Below the pieces are notes generated by a model. The model was not told the origin of the DNA. It did not search any database and was given only the letters and a program-made list of their open reading frames with translations. Positions 26,078 to 34,303 of a stretch of 64,000 nt of DNA are shown piece by piece (the stretch's first letter is position 1; the number at the start of each line of letters is the position of its first letter). The DNA is from Paenibacillus sp. FSL M7-0420. Its GTDB lineage: Bacteria > Bacillota > Bacilli > Paenibacillales > Paenibacillaceae. The stretch is from NCBI RefSeq assembly GCF_038002345.1, contig NZ_JBBOCJ010000001.1, forward strand, positions 2,976,001-3,040,000, in the 5' to 3' direction. A program made the translations under genes and the position numbers.

Positions 26078-27895
26078 ATGAACTTGTCACGGTTATTGCC
26101 ATCGAAGCGTTTGTCGTATTTATTGATCATTTTGCTGGCTGTGGGATTTGGGCTGAATTTGTTTTTGCAGGCTGCTTCTTTTCGGATGGATGTGCTTCAT
26201 GCATTGGAGTGGGTTGGCGCTTATCCTTGGCTGTATTGTACCGGAAGTCTGTTTATTTTCTTCATCCTGCTCTTAAGCTCAGTGATTGTGCCGAATGCGT
26301 ATGCGGGGCCGGCGGTGGTCTCGGCGCTGTTCGTGCTGCTGGGGATTGCCAGTGATCAGAAGCTGGCTACGAGAGGCGAACCGCTGTTTCCGTGGGATCT
26401 GATGCTGCTGAAGAATGCCGAAGGCATGAGCAAGATTACCAGCGGGATGATCTCTCCGTTTGCTATAGTGACCGCTGTTCTGCTGGTTGCCGGTCTGGTC
26501 CTTGTAATTATTAAGCTGCCGAAGAACCGGATCAGACTGTCCTTGCGCGTGACGCTGGCGGGAATATCTGTGGGGCTAAGCGCGTGGTTTCTTGTGCTGG
26601 TCACCGGTCAATCTCCTGTCGTTGCAGCAATGAGCTATCAGAACATCTTCTGGAACCAGAAGGTGAATTATACGCAGAACGGGTTCGTCTATGCGTTCGC
26701 CGGGAATCTGCGGCAGAGCCTGATGGACAAGCCGGAAGGCTACAGCCGTGAAGCGGTTGAAGCGGTAGCTGCCAAGTATTCGGCATTGCCGGAGGCACCG
26801 GTACAGGCCACGCCAGGGGAGCAGCCGAACATTCTGTTTATGATGAATGAGGCGTTCTTCGACCCTACGCGCCTGCCCGGATATACGCTTAGCGAAGATC
26901 CGCTGAAGTTCATCCATGGGGTGGCGGGCCAGACGCCGTCCGGTTATTTGCTGTCCCCGGAATTCGGCGGCAATACGGCTAATGTGGAGTTCGAGGCCCT
27001 GACCGGGCTGTCGATGTATTTTCTGGGGGATGGAACGATTCCTTATCAACAGCGCATCGTCAAAATGTCCTCCCTGCCGTCGATCGTCAGTATTCTGAAG
27101 GACAGAGGGTATGAGGCACTGGCGCTGCATCCGTTCGATGATACCTTCTATAACCGTAACCGTGTCTATCCGGTGCTGGGGTTCGACCGCTTCACAAGTG
27201 AGAAGGATCTGCCGGACGCTGACCGCCTGACTCCAGAGGGGTATGTCTCGGATAAAGCAGCTGTACAGGAGGCGGTCCGGCAGCTTCAAGCGGCATCGGG
27301 CCCGGCATTCCTGCATCTGGTGACGATGCAGAATCATTTTCCCTTCACCAAAGGCCTGAACGGACCGAATACCATCACCGTTCAAGGCGGACTGCCAGAG
27401 CAGAAGGATGAGCTGGAGACTTATGTGCAGGATACCAAGCTGACAGACGAGGCCATGGCTTATCTCCAGCAGGAGCTGCTGAAGATCAAGCGGCCCACCA
27501 TCGCGGTGTTCTGGGGAGATCATCTGCCTGCGCTCAGCGCCGGGATCTATACCGCAGCAGGCTGGGATCAGGAGCCAAGGCTGAAGCATGAGACGAAGCT
27601 GCTGGTACTCGCTAACTTTGAGATCGGGAAGGAGCCGCTCGGGACGCTTAGCCCGGCCTTTCTCGGCCCTGCGGTCTTCCGGTTATCCGGGCAGACGCTG
27701 CCGGCCTTTTATAAGCTGCTGGAGCAGGTGCGGGCGGAAATTCCGGGACTTAGCAAGAAGGTGCTAATCGGGCCGGGCGATACCGGAATTCTGAAGGAGC
27801 TGACCCCTGAGCAGCAGGCGCTGCTGGATGACTACCGTCTGGTCGAATATGACCTGCTGGAAGGGGAGAAATATGCGGAGTCGCTGATGTTCTGA
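26078..27895 (+). CDS. LtaS-like membrane sulfatase / glycerophosphotransferase
   Basis: A 605-residue protein with about five membrane helices in the first 210 residues and an extracellular sulfatase-fold domain (about 250-560). NILFMMNEAFFDPTRLPG carries the metal-binding glutamate, GGNTANVEFEALTG the threonine that is the nucleophile in lipoteichoic acid synthases, and FWGDHLPAL the late Asp-His metal ligands. It likely transfers glycerol phosphate or a similar group to surface polymers. The start could be ATG 26078 (3 bases after GGAG) or TTG 26084 (9 bases). Confidence 0.88.
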   Translation: MNLSRLLPSKRLSYLLIILLAVGFGLNLFLQAASFRMDVLHALEWVGAYPWLYCTGSLFIFFILLLSSVIVPNAYAGPAVVSALFVLLGIASDQKLATRGEPLFPWDLMLLKNAEGMSKITSGMISPFAIVTAVLLVAGLVLVIIKLPKNRIRLSLRVTLAGISVGLSAWFLVLVTGQSPVVAAMSYQNIFWNQKVNYTQNGFVYAFAGNLRQSLMDKPEGYSREAVEAVAAKYSALPEAPVQATPGEQPNILFMMNEAFFDPTRLPGYTLSEDPLKFIHGVAGQTPSGYLLSPEFGGNTANVEFEALTGLSMYFLGDGTIPYQQRIVKMSSLPSIVSILKDRGYEALALHPFDDTFYNRNRVYPVLGFDRFTSEKDLPDADRLTPEGYVSDKAAVQEAVRQLQAASGPAFLHLVTMQNHFPFTKGLNGPNTITVQGGLPEQKDELETYVQDTKLTDEAMAYLQQELLKIKRPTIAVFWGDHLPALSAGIYTAAGWDQEPRLKHETKLLVLANFEIGKEPLGTLSPAFLGPAVFRLSGQTLPAFYKLLEQVRAEIPGLSKKVLIGPGDTGILKELTPEQQALLDDYRLVEYDLLEGEKYAESLMF

Positions 27896-27910
27896 GCACT
27901 CCGCCGTGGC

Positions 27911-28912
27911 TTAGCGCAGCCCCACATCATGGAAGCGGTTCTCAATCGGCTCCCGCAGCAGCAGACGAATGGACTGGATCGCTGCGGTCTCGATACGCTT
28001 CGCTTCCCGGAGGAGCGGAATCAGGCCCTCAGCATTAATGGAACATGGAGCCTCTGCAGCTTGTACGGGCCTCTCGTTAAGAGCGTCTGTAATTTCATTA
28101 TAGACAGCGGCTAGAGCCGTATAATGTTCGGCAATCCCTTCAAGCTCGGGCCAGTACAGGCTGGCTTCCCATGCGTAGGCTGCCGTATCCTGCTTCATTC
28201 CTGCATAGAAGATCAGCGTCTCATAGGCTCCGGCAGCATCATAGGTCTTCTCCGCCAAGGCCTCCAGCATGGCATCATAAGCCTTAAGGCCGCAGGCATA
28301 TTGCGGTTCCGGCAGCATCGGATCATGAACCTCTGCCTTGTACACCGCTTGAATGAAGGACTCTCTGATTACCTGAAGCCTATCTTTCGGGACCTGACCT
28401 TCATAGATCTGGCCGTACCAATAAGGTGAATCATTCCTCCCGAGCTGCTCGTAAGGCAGTTCGTGCTCAGCGGCTGAATTCAGCTCCTTGTAATAAAAGA
28501 GCTGCTGCTCATCATCACAGCGGGTAATCACTACGAACCGGTCCTTCCAGCAGACCACCCCGGTGCCCTGCTTAAGTGATTGACGGATTGCCGCAATGGC
28601 CTGCTTCTGATAGAGAGGGAAGGTAGGACTGAAGTTAAAGCCTGCACCCTGCATGGCGATAAGGCCGATCAGATCTGCCGCTACGAAATGTTCAGCCGCC
28701 CAGTTATAAGCTGTAGCTGAATCCGGGTGAAGCTGCCTGTGCACGGACAGGCGGAAACATAAGGCCGTCATGCCGGACAGCATATGGACGGGCAGGCTGA
28801 ACCAGCCTTTGGCCGAGAGGACCTGGTGCATGGCATCTGCAAAAGAAGAAGAGAGCGGCACACGCTGCTGATCCGTAGCGGGTGAAGCTTGTTTGTTATG
28901 ATAATCACTCAT
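27911..28912 (-). CDS. Uncharacterised BtrH-like protein, paralogue 2
   Basis: A 333-residue soluble protein, clearly related to the gene before it: SFADAMHQVLSAKGWFSLPV with HMLSGMTALCFRLSVH and YQKQAIAAIRQSLKQG align with the same positions there. The N-terminal 170 residues look like the BtrH_N / C39-peptidase-like fold (a cysteine protease fold in which the Cys-Gly nucleophile motif is not preserved). The C-terminal half is helical. ATG 28912 overlaps the previous stop (ATGA), so translation is coupled; an upstream ATG at 28933 is less likely. Function unknown. Confidence 0.65.
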   Translation of the reverse strand: MSDYHNKQASPATDQQRVPLSSSFADAMHQVLSAKGWFSLPVHMLSGMTALCFRLSVHRQLHPDSATAYNWAAEHFVAADLIGLIAMQGAGFNFSPTFPLYQKQAIAAIRQSLKQGTGVVCWKDRFVVITRCDDEQQLFYYKELNSAAEHELPYEQLGRNDSPYWYGQIYEGQVPKDRLQVIRESFIQAVYKAEVHDPMLPEPQYACGLKAYDAMLEALAEKTYDAAGAYETLIFYAGMKQDTAAYAWEASLYWPELEGIAEHYTALAAVYNEITDALNERPVQAAEAPCSINAEGLIPLLREAKRIETAAIQSIRLLLREPIENRFHDVGLR

Positions 28913-29916
28913 CGTGCGGTATGCGCCCCCCATCTCGGCAGTGTGGACCGTTTCCGGTCCGGGTACTGTTCTGAAATTATCCGAACCAATTGCATGGCCC
29001 GCTCCTCCAGCTCCAAGGCCTTCTCCAAAGCAGAGCAGAGGGAAGGAAGCTGTTCCTGGTTCAGCAGCTTGCCGCTGTTCTTCTCAGAGATTGCAGCCGC
29101 GAGCGGTCCCCTCAGCCCCTCCACCAGCTCAGCATACAAGTGCTGAACCTCCTCCAACCCCGGCAATACGGACTGAACCTCCTGCAGATAAGCGGAGATC
29201 TCGGTCCGTGAAGTCATGTACGATTCAAGGATGTAAATAGCGCCGTAGCTGTCGAATCCGCCCTGCTGAAGCGCCCGGATCAGGAAGCTGTAGGCCAGGC
29301 GGCCTGAACCGAGGCTTAAGTCAGGAAGTGTTTTGTGAGGAGTCTCCCAATCCTCCAGCGCAAGCCGCAGCGACTCCAACACAGCTTCATGCAGCGGAAT
29401 GTTCACCCCATCCCCCACATACTGGTAAAACCAGAAGGGCGTGAAGTTCAGGCCGAAGTTATCATACAGCACAACCTGCGTCTCACCGGACCAGCCATCC
29501 TGTACATAGAACACCCGGTCATCCTCATCATAACCATGAATCACGCCGAATTCCGGTATCCAGTAGATGCAGGCCCGGCTGCGGTCCAGACTCTGCTTGA
29601 CATTGTCAATGGCGATCCGTTGATACTCCCCGAACGAATCATGTCTGGTTCTTCCGCCGTCATATTGGAAGAAGATGCCGAGGTTATCGGCGGCCGCACT
29701 ATGCTCTGTGCCCCACTGCCCATAAGCCGTAACGGATAAGGGGAGGAGCTTCTCGTGTACGGTGAATTTGAAGGCCATGCCGCTTAGCCCGGAGAGCATG
29801 AATTTCGGACTCTCGAATAAACCGGCGGCAGTCACTACGGCATAGAGCGCATCGGTAAAAGATTTGGATTCACGCTTCATCTGAACGTCAAGAATTACGC
29901 CTGTTCGCTTGCTCAC
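28909..29916 (-). CDS. Uncharacterised BtrH-like protein, paralogue 1
   Basis: A 335-residue protein starting at GTG 29916 whose GTGA overlaps the stop of the WYL regulator gene; AGGAG precedes it. The N-terminal half has SFTDALYAVVTAAGLFESPK, FMLSGLSGMAFKFTVH, an acidic loop and YQRIAIDNVKQSLDRSRACI, then DDRVFYVQDGW, resembling the peptidase-like BtrH N-terminal domain (family suggestion is inference). The C-terminal 150 residues are mostly helical and may be a coiled region. With its paralogue and the regulator it forms a three-gene coupled operon of unknown function. Confidence 0.65.
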   Translation of the reverse strand: MSKRTGVILDVQMKRESKSFTDALYAVVTAAGLFESPKFMLSGLSGMAFKFTVHEKLLPLSVTAYGQWGTEHSAAADNLGIFFQYDGGRTRHDSFGEYQRIAIDNVKQSLDRSRACIYWIPEFGVIHGYDEDDRVFYVQDGWSGETQVVLYDNFGLNFTPFWFYQYVGDGVNIPLHEAVLESLRLALEDWETPHKTLPDLSLGSGRLAYSFLIRALQQGGFDSYGAIYILESYMTSRTEISAYLQEVQSVLPGLEEVQHLYAELVEGLRGPLAAAISEKNSGKLLNQEQLPSLCSALEKALELEERAMQLVRIISEQYPDRKRSTLPRWGAHTAR

Positions 29917-30827
29917 TGTTCATTCTCCTGTTCATCCAGCCGTCTCACTGCAACCTCACAGATGCTGCGGAGCTTGTCCTTCAGCCATTTGGGAGACAGG
30001 AGGGCACTCCACTCCGAGTGGAGCAGATGTGCAATGAACGCGCTGGTATCATAAAAATCAACCTCATAGACATGCTCAGCAGCAGCACGGAGCCGATAAC
30101 CACCCCATGAGCTGTCCTGAGGTACTTGGTTAATACATATTCTCGCCGTGAATGGCTTCAAGGGTCTGGCCTGCTCCGCCGGTGCCGCAGGGCCGTCTTC
30201 TCCGGCTGTGAAGACCCTGCCGGTCAGCGTTAGCTGACGGATGCCGGACAGGCTGAAATACTCACTCCGGCCATCGCCCTCCATAGCGGCCTCCAGATAA
30301 TCTTCCTCCACCCGCCGGCTTAGCCGCAAAGGGCAGAGATACAGCTCCTGCGAAGTGTCCTCCCCGGCAAGGTAGAGAACATGGACCACCCTGCGGGCCG
30401 AGATCGCCTGCTCCAGCATCTCCATCATCTGTATGCGGTGGGCATTCACTTCAAAGACAGGCAGCTTAAGCTCCCTGTCCGTAAGAGGCTGCTCCGTGAA
30501 CCGCTCCAGCAGCCCCCCGACCTTGCGTATACTCTGGGCATTCTCATAATCATAGTGGCTATACCGGTAAGCCAGATATTTAAGCACCCGCTGCTCCTCG
30601 TCCGTAATGTACAGATGAGGCAGCACGAAGCTGTTGTCCTCGTATATATATCCGCGCTGCTTCGCCACATACCGGAGCGGAGCCCGCAGCGATTCTGTCA
30701 GGTATTCAATATCCCGCTGGGCTTGGCGCCTGGAAATCTCGAACTGCTCCGCCAGCTTGCTGCTGTTCGGATACGCCAGCTGGCGGACCTGCTGGTCAAA
30801 CCACTGAATCCGGTGAATATGGCTCAT
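29913..30827 (-). CDS. WYL-domain transcriptional regulator
   Basis: A 304-residue regulator. The N-terminal winged helix-turn-helix (about 10-60: NSSKLAEQFEISRRQAQRDI and EYLTESLRAPLRY) is of the DeoR/HTH_11 type, and the middle (about 130-200) carries a WYL-like ligand domain (ARRVVHVLYLAGED, then YLCPLRLSRRVEEDYLEAAM) although the W-Y-L signature itself is degenerate. The C-terminal WCX extension includes YEVDFYDTSAFIAHLL. It leads the operon with the two BtrH-like genes, so it probably controls them and itself in response to a small ligand. Confidence 0.85.
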   Translation of the reverse strand: MSHIHRIQWFDQQVRQLAYPNSSKLAEQFEISRRQAQRDIEYLTESLRAPLRYVAKQRGYIYEDNSFVLPHLYITDEEQRVLKYLAYRYSHYDYENAQSIRKVGGLLERFTEQPLTDRELKLPVFEVNAHRIQMMEMLEQAISARRVVHVLYLAGEDTSQELYLCPLRLSRRVEEDYLEAAMEGDGRSEYFSLSGIRQLTLTGRVFTAGEDGPAAPAEQARPLKPFTARICINQVPQDSSWGGYRLRAAAEHVYEVDFYDTSAFIAHLLHSEWSALLSPKWLKDKLRSICEVAVRRLDEQENEQ

Positions 30828-30908
30828 GCTGCTCCTCCCGCTCCTTTCAGTAGCTTTCAGTATAGCTCCTGATGATTATGAAGACCAGCGGGACAACTTC
30901 CCTGAATA

Positions 30909-30967
30909 AGAAAACAAGGATGCTCCCTGCTCCCATGCACGAAGCATGAAGCAGGGCAGACATCCCT
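30909..30967 (-). terminator. Terminator of the small zinc-ribbon gene (minus strand)
   Basis: On the minus strand GGGATG and GCCCTGCT pair with AGCAGGG and GCATCC around a short CATG/CATG tip, then TTGTTTTCTT follows. It separates the gene at 30976-31164 from the WYL promoter region. Confidence 0.7.
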
Positions 30968-30975
30968 GTATCGCC

Positions 30976-31164
30976 TTACTTGGTTGCTGCGTCCACTCTA
31001 ACCTGCGTGGCTTTGTCGCAGCGCTTGCAGACCTTTAGGGCGGTGCCGTCGGATTTTATTTTGGTGTAGAGCAGCTTGATCCGGGTGGACCCGCAGACCG
31101 GGCAGGTGCCGCGTCCGCGGGAAGGGAGGGTCCAGAGTACCCGTCCGCGTTTGGTTTTTGACAT
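30976..31164 (-). CDS. Small zinc-ribbon protein
   Basis: A 62-residue basic protein with two CxxC pairs, CPVCG (21-25) and CKRCD (46-50), spaced like a treble-clef or rubredoxin-type zinc ribbon. The tail KATQVRVDAATK and basic N terminus MSKTKRGRVLW suggest nucleic acid or ribosome contact, but this is inference. GAGGATTACAAG upstream of the ATG is an acceptable ribosome site. I do not recognise a named family. Confidence 0.7.
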   Translation of the reverse strand: MSKTKRGRVLWTLPSRGRGTCPVCGSTRIKLLYTKIKSDGTALKVCKRCDKATQVRVDAATK

Positions 31165-31220
31165 TCTTGTAATCCTCGTTTCATTGAATTGATGGTACTT
31201 GTCCAGTATAGAACAATCGG

Positions 31221-31307
31221 TACGACATAAAATGTCGTAGCAGATAACGATCTTTATCTATAGGCTCTGTAACGTAATTGACGGAACGGCTGCCAAGCCA
31301 GTAGACT
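31221..31307. promoter_or_regulatory. Perfect operator-like dyad and promoter of the sugar-sensing operon
   Basis: TACGACAT-AAA-ATGTCGTA (31221-31239) is a perfect 8-bp inverted repeat between two divergent genes. About 40 bases further TTGACG (31278-31283) and TAGACT (31302-31307), 18 bases apart, give a plausible promoter toward the binding-protein gene. Which regulator binds is unknown. Confidence 0.5.
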
Positions 31308-31380
31308 AGATTGGTCATAGATGGAAGAACCTGGGGCCTGTGGGCCTTCGGCATTCATTGTTATGAAAGGGGTTACATAT

Positions 31381-32394
31381 GTGAAAAAGCTGTGGCTCGT
31401 CTATGTGCTGTTAATCGGCATCTTCGTGCTCTACGTGCTGAATTACAAGCAGCAGGGAAAGGCGGCAGACCCGTGGGAGACTACCGGACTGCGCGGTAAT
31501 ATTGAGGACAAATATGTGATGGTCACGTTCCAGATCGGCATTGATTACTGGAAAAGTGTGCTGAAGGGCTTCGAGGATGCCGCAGAGGAGCTTAATGTAT
31601 CCGTCGAGTATCACGGCTCTACCCAGCATAACGCGAGTGAACAGATGACGGTGCTGGAGCAGACCATCGCCAAGAAGCCGGCGGGAATTGCCATCTCGGC
31701 CGTGAATTCCAAGCTGCTTACAGCGACGATTAACAAGGCTGTGGAGAGCGGCATTCCGGTAGTGCTGTTTGATTCGGGAGCGGAGGGCAGCAAGGCGTAT
31801 TCCTTCCTGGGAACGGACAATTATAATGCCGGAACGAAGGCGGCGCATAAGATGGCCGAGCTGACCGGGGGCAAGGGCGAGGTCGCCATTATCACCACAC
31901 CGGATCAGCATAATCACCAGGAGCGGACGGACGGCTTCACGGATACCATCCGCAGCAAGTACCCGCAGATGAAGCTGGTGGCGGTCAAGGATGGGCGGGG
32001 AGATCAGGTGGCCTCCAGGGAGGCTGCCGAGCAGCTGCTGGTGCGTTATCCGCAGCTGGCAGGGATTTTTGCCACGGAAAGTAATGGCGGTATCGGGGTT
32101 GCGGAAGCCGTGGAAGCCGCCCCTGGCAGCGGACCGGTCCCGCAGATTATCAGCTTCGATACGGATAAAGGCACACTCGATCTGGTGAAGGAAGGCAAGA
32201 TTGCCGCAACCATGGCCCAGGGTACCTGGAATATGGGTTATTGGTCGCTGACCGAGCTGTTTCATCTGCACCGTGATCTGGAGGCTGACCCTGAGGCCTA
32301 TGCCAATAACAAGCCCCTGCCTGTCCCCGATTCTGTAGATACCGGAATTGATGTGGTCACGCGGCAGAATGTGGACAATTATTATGCCAAATAG
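31381..32394 (+). CDS. Membrane-anchored sugar-binding protein (sensor type)
   Basis: A 337-residue periplasmic-binding-protein type 1 fold: MVTFQIGIDYWKSVLKGFED, QTIAKKPAGIAISAV, VVLFDSGAEGS and FLGTDNYNAG. It has an N-terminal membrane helix (LWLVYVLLIGIFVLYVL) but no lipobox cysteine, so it is anchored by the helix. GTG 31381 follows AAAGGGG by 9 bases. It is not next to a permease but immediately before a YesM kinase and YesN regulator, so it most likely presents a sugar to the kinase (a sensing role, as in other Paenibacillus clusters; inference). Confidence 0.85.
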   Translation: MKKLWLVYVLLIGIFVLYVLNYKQQGKAADPWETTGLRGNIEDKYVMVTFQIGIDYWKSVLKGFEDAAEELNVSVEYHGSTQHNASEQMTVLEQTIAKKPAGIAISAVNSKLLTATINKAVESGIPVVLFDSGAEGSKAYSFLGTDNYNAGTKAAHKMAELTGGKGEVAIITTPDQHNHQERTDGFTDTIRSKYPQMKLVAVKDGRGDQVASREAAEQLLVRYPQLAGIFATESNGGIGVAEAVEAAPGSGPVPQIISFDTDKGTLDLVKEGKIAATMAQGTWNMGYWSLTELFHLHRDLEADPEAYANNKPLPVPDSVDTGIDVVTRQNVDNYYAK

Positions 32395-32415
32395 GCGGCA
32401 GAGGGGGAGCCTGTG

Positions 32416-34281
32416 ATGCGCAAGGCCGGCGTGAGCATGGAGAAGCTGAAGCTGAATAATATGCCAATCCGCTATAAGCTGATTATTCACTTTTTGCTGA
32501 TTAGCATTCTGCCTTCTATTGGACTGGGGCTGTTGATTGGCTGGACGGTGGACCGGATCGTGGAGGAGCAGAGCACCGAGAACACGATGCAGCTCATCCG
32601 CAAGGTGAATACCGCCATTGAGAGTGATGTGGAGAATCTGCAGAAAATTACATACCTGATCTCGTTCGATCCGGGCGTCCAGAAGTTCCTGAAGGGGGCG
32701 CCGCCGGTTCCGGCACAGCCGGACCCCGCAGCGGGCAACGGGGAATCGGCGGAATACAATATCCGCAAATTTCTGCAGGGCTTCACCACGCTCAGCTCGG
32801 AGATTGCCGGCATTATGCTGGTTAACCGTGAAGGCGATTTCATCAGCAACGAGATGTATACCCGTTCCGGTACCCGGCTGACGGAGGAGAGCTGGTACAA
32901 GCAGGCGGCAGAGAATAAGGGGATCTTCCTGATCGTCGGGCATCCGTATGGCCGTGCGGTCAGGTCCCATGTGGACTATAAGGAGAGCGAGGTGGTCTCT
33001 GCTGTGCGGGCCATTGTGAATCCTGAGACGCAGGTGGTCCAGGGCGTGGTGCTGGTGGATCTGAAGCTGCGGGTGATCGCGGAGACGGCTAGAGATGTCA
33101 CGCTCGGCAAGACCGGATATCTGACAGTGGTGGACAATCGTGGAGAGATGATCTACGCGCCGCAGCATCCTTTAATGCGTACCATCCCGGCAGGTCTGTT
33201 CACCGAGTCCTCGGGCATTACCTCGGAGACGGTAGACGGCCGCAAGCTTCAGCTGATCTACCGGACCTCGCCGTTTACCGGCTGGACCACGATGGGCGTG
33301 TTCCCGATGGATGAGTCGGCTTATGGAATCCGTGAGATTACGTTCAATGTTGTTACCTTTGTATTTGTAGTCTGTATGCTGGGCATGACCGCATCGTTCT
33401 ATCTGGCCTATTCGATCTCCCGTCCTATCGGCCAGCTGGCTTCCTTCATGAGCAAGGCGCAGTCCGGCGATCTGACGATCCGCTACTGGGGCAGCCGTTC
33501 CGATGAGATCGGGCTGCTCGGCCGCAGCTTCAATACAATGCTGGCCCAGATTGGCCGGCTGCTATCCCTGACCGAGCTTCAGGCGCGGCAAAAGCGTGAG
33601 GCGGAGCTGCGCAGTCTCCAGGCGCATATCAAGCCGCATTTTCTGTACAATACGCTGGATACGATTCACTGGATGTCCCGCAGCAAGGGAGCGGAGGATA
33701 TCGCCGAGGTCGTCCAGTCCCTCTCCAGGCTGTTCCGGCTGGGCTTAAGCAAAGGGAGCGATATCATACCGCTCTCCGATGAGCTGGAGCATATCGTCAG
33801 CTATCTGAAAATTCAGCATGTCCGTTACAGCACCAAGCTGACGTATTCCATTGAATTGGAGCCGCACTTACAGGAGCTGTATGTGCTTAAGCTGCTGCTG
33901 CAGCCGATGGTGGAGAACGCGATCTATCACGGCATCAAGGAGCGGCGCGGCCCCGGACACCTCTCCATTGCAGTCGTGGAACGGGACAACGACCTGTATC
34001 TTACTGTACGTGATGATGGGGCAGGGATGTCTGAAGATAAGCTGAAGGAGCTCAGGCGGCGGCTTGAAGCGGTAGGTACAGAAGAACTGGAGCGCCCGGA
34101 GACGGAAATAGCTGTAACAGGCACCGCGGGAAGCGGCTACGGCATATTGAATGTGCAGGCGCGGATCAGGCTGACCTATGGAGCGCCGTACGGTATCCAG
34201 ATAGAGAGCGGGCCGGGTCAGGGAACTCTTGTAACGGTGCGTCATCCGGTTGTTCGTGAGAGTTACCCAGAGAAGCAATAG
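32416..34281 (+). CDS. YesM-type sensor histidine kinase
   Basis: A 621-residue membrane kinase. Two helices (about 25-45 and 310-330) bracket an extracellular double-Cache sensor domain. HAMP follows near 335-390 (SISRPIGQLASFMSKAQSGD), then the His_kinase domain with HIKPHFLYNTLDTIHWMS (phospho-accepting His near 406) and an ATPase domain with LQPMVENAIYHG and DDGAGM. ATG 32416 follows GGGGGA. It sits 21 bases after the binding-protein gene and 22 bases before the response regulator, so all three form an operon. Confidence 0.92.
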   Translation: MRKAGVSMEKLKLNNMPIRYKLIIHFLLISILPSIGLGLLIGWTVDRIVEEQSTENTMQLIRKVNTAIESDVENLQKITYLISFDPGVQKFLKGAPPVPAQPDPAAGNGESAEYNIRKFLQGFTTLSSEIAGIMLVNREGDFISNEMYTRSGTRLTEESWYKQAAENKGIFLIVGHPYGRAVRSHVDYKESEVVSAVRAIVNPETQVVQGVVLVDLKLRVIAETARDVTLGKTGYLTVVDNRGEMIYAPQHPLMRTIPAGLFTESSGITSETVDGRKLQLIYRTSPFTGWTTMGVFPMDESAYGIREITFNVVTFVFVVCMLGMTASFYLAYSISRPIGQLASFMSKAQSGDLTIRYWGSRSDEIGLLGRSFNTMLAQIGRLLSLTELQARQKREAELRSLQAHIKPHFLYNTLDTIHWMSRSKGAEDIAEVVQSLSRLFRLGLSKGSDIIPLSDELEHIVSYLKIQHVRYSTKLTYSIELEPHLQELYVLKLLLQPMVENAIYHGIKERRGPGHLSIAVVERDNDLYLTVRDDGAGMSEDKLKELRRRLEAVGTEELERPETEIAVTGTAGSGYGILNVQARIRLTYGAPYGIQIESGPGQGTLVTVRHPVVRESYPEKQ

Positions 34282-34303
34282 GATAGAGGAGGATGATCTG
34301 TAC

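Noticed and set aside
26576..27589. A 337-codon minus-strand frame opposite the LtaS-like gene
   Set aside because: It overlaps a gene with clear sulfatase motifs and shows antisense-type composition.
31411..33168. A 585-codon open frame on the minus strand
   Set aside because: It lies opposite the binding-protein and YesM kinase genes, is rich in His, Arg and Leu as expected for an antisense shadow of GC-rich genes, and has no family motif.
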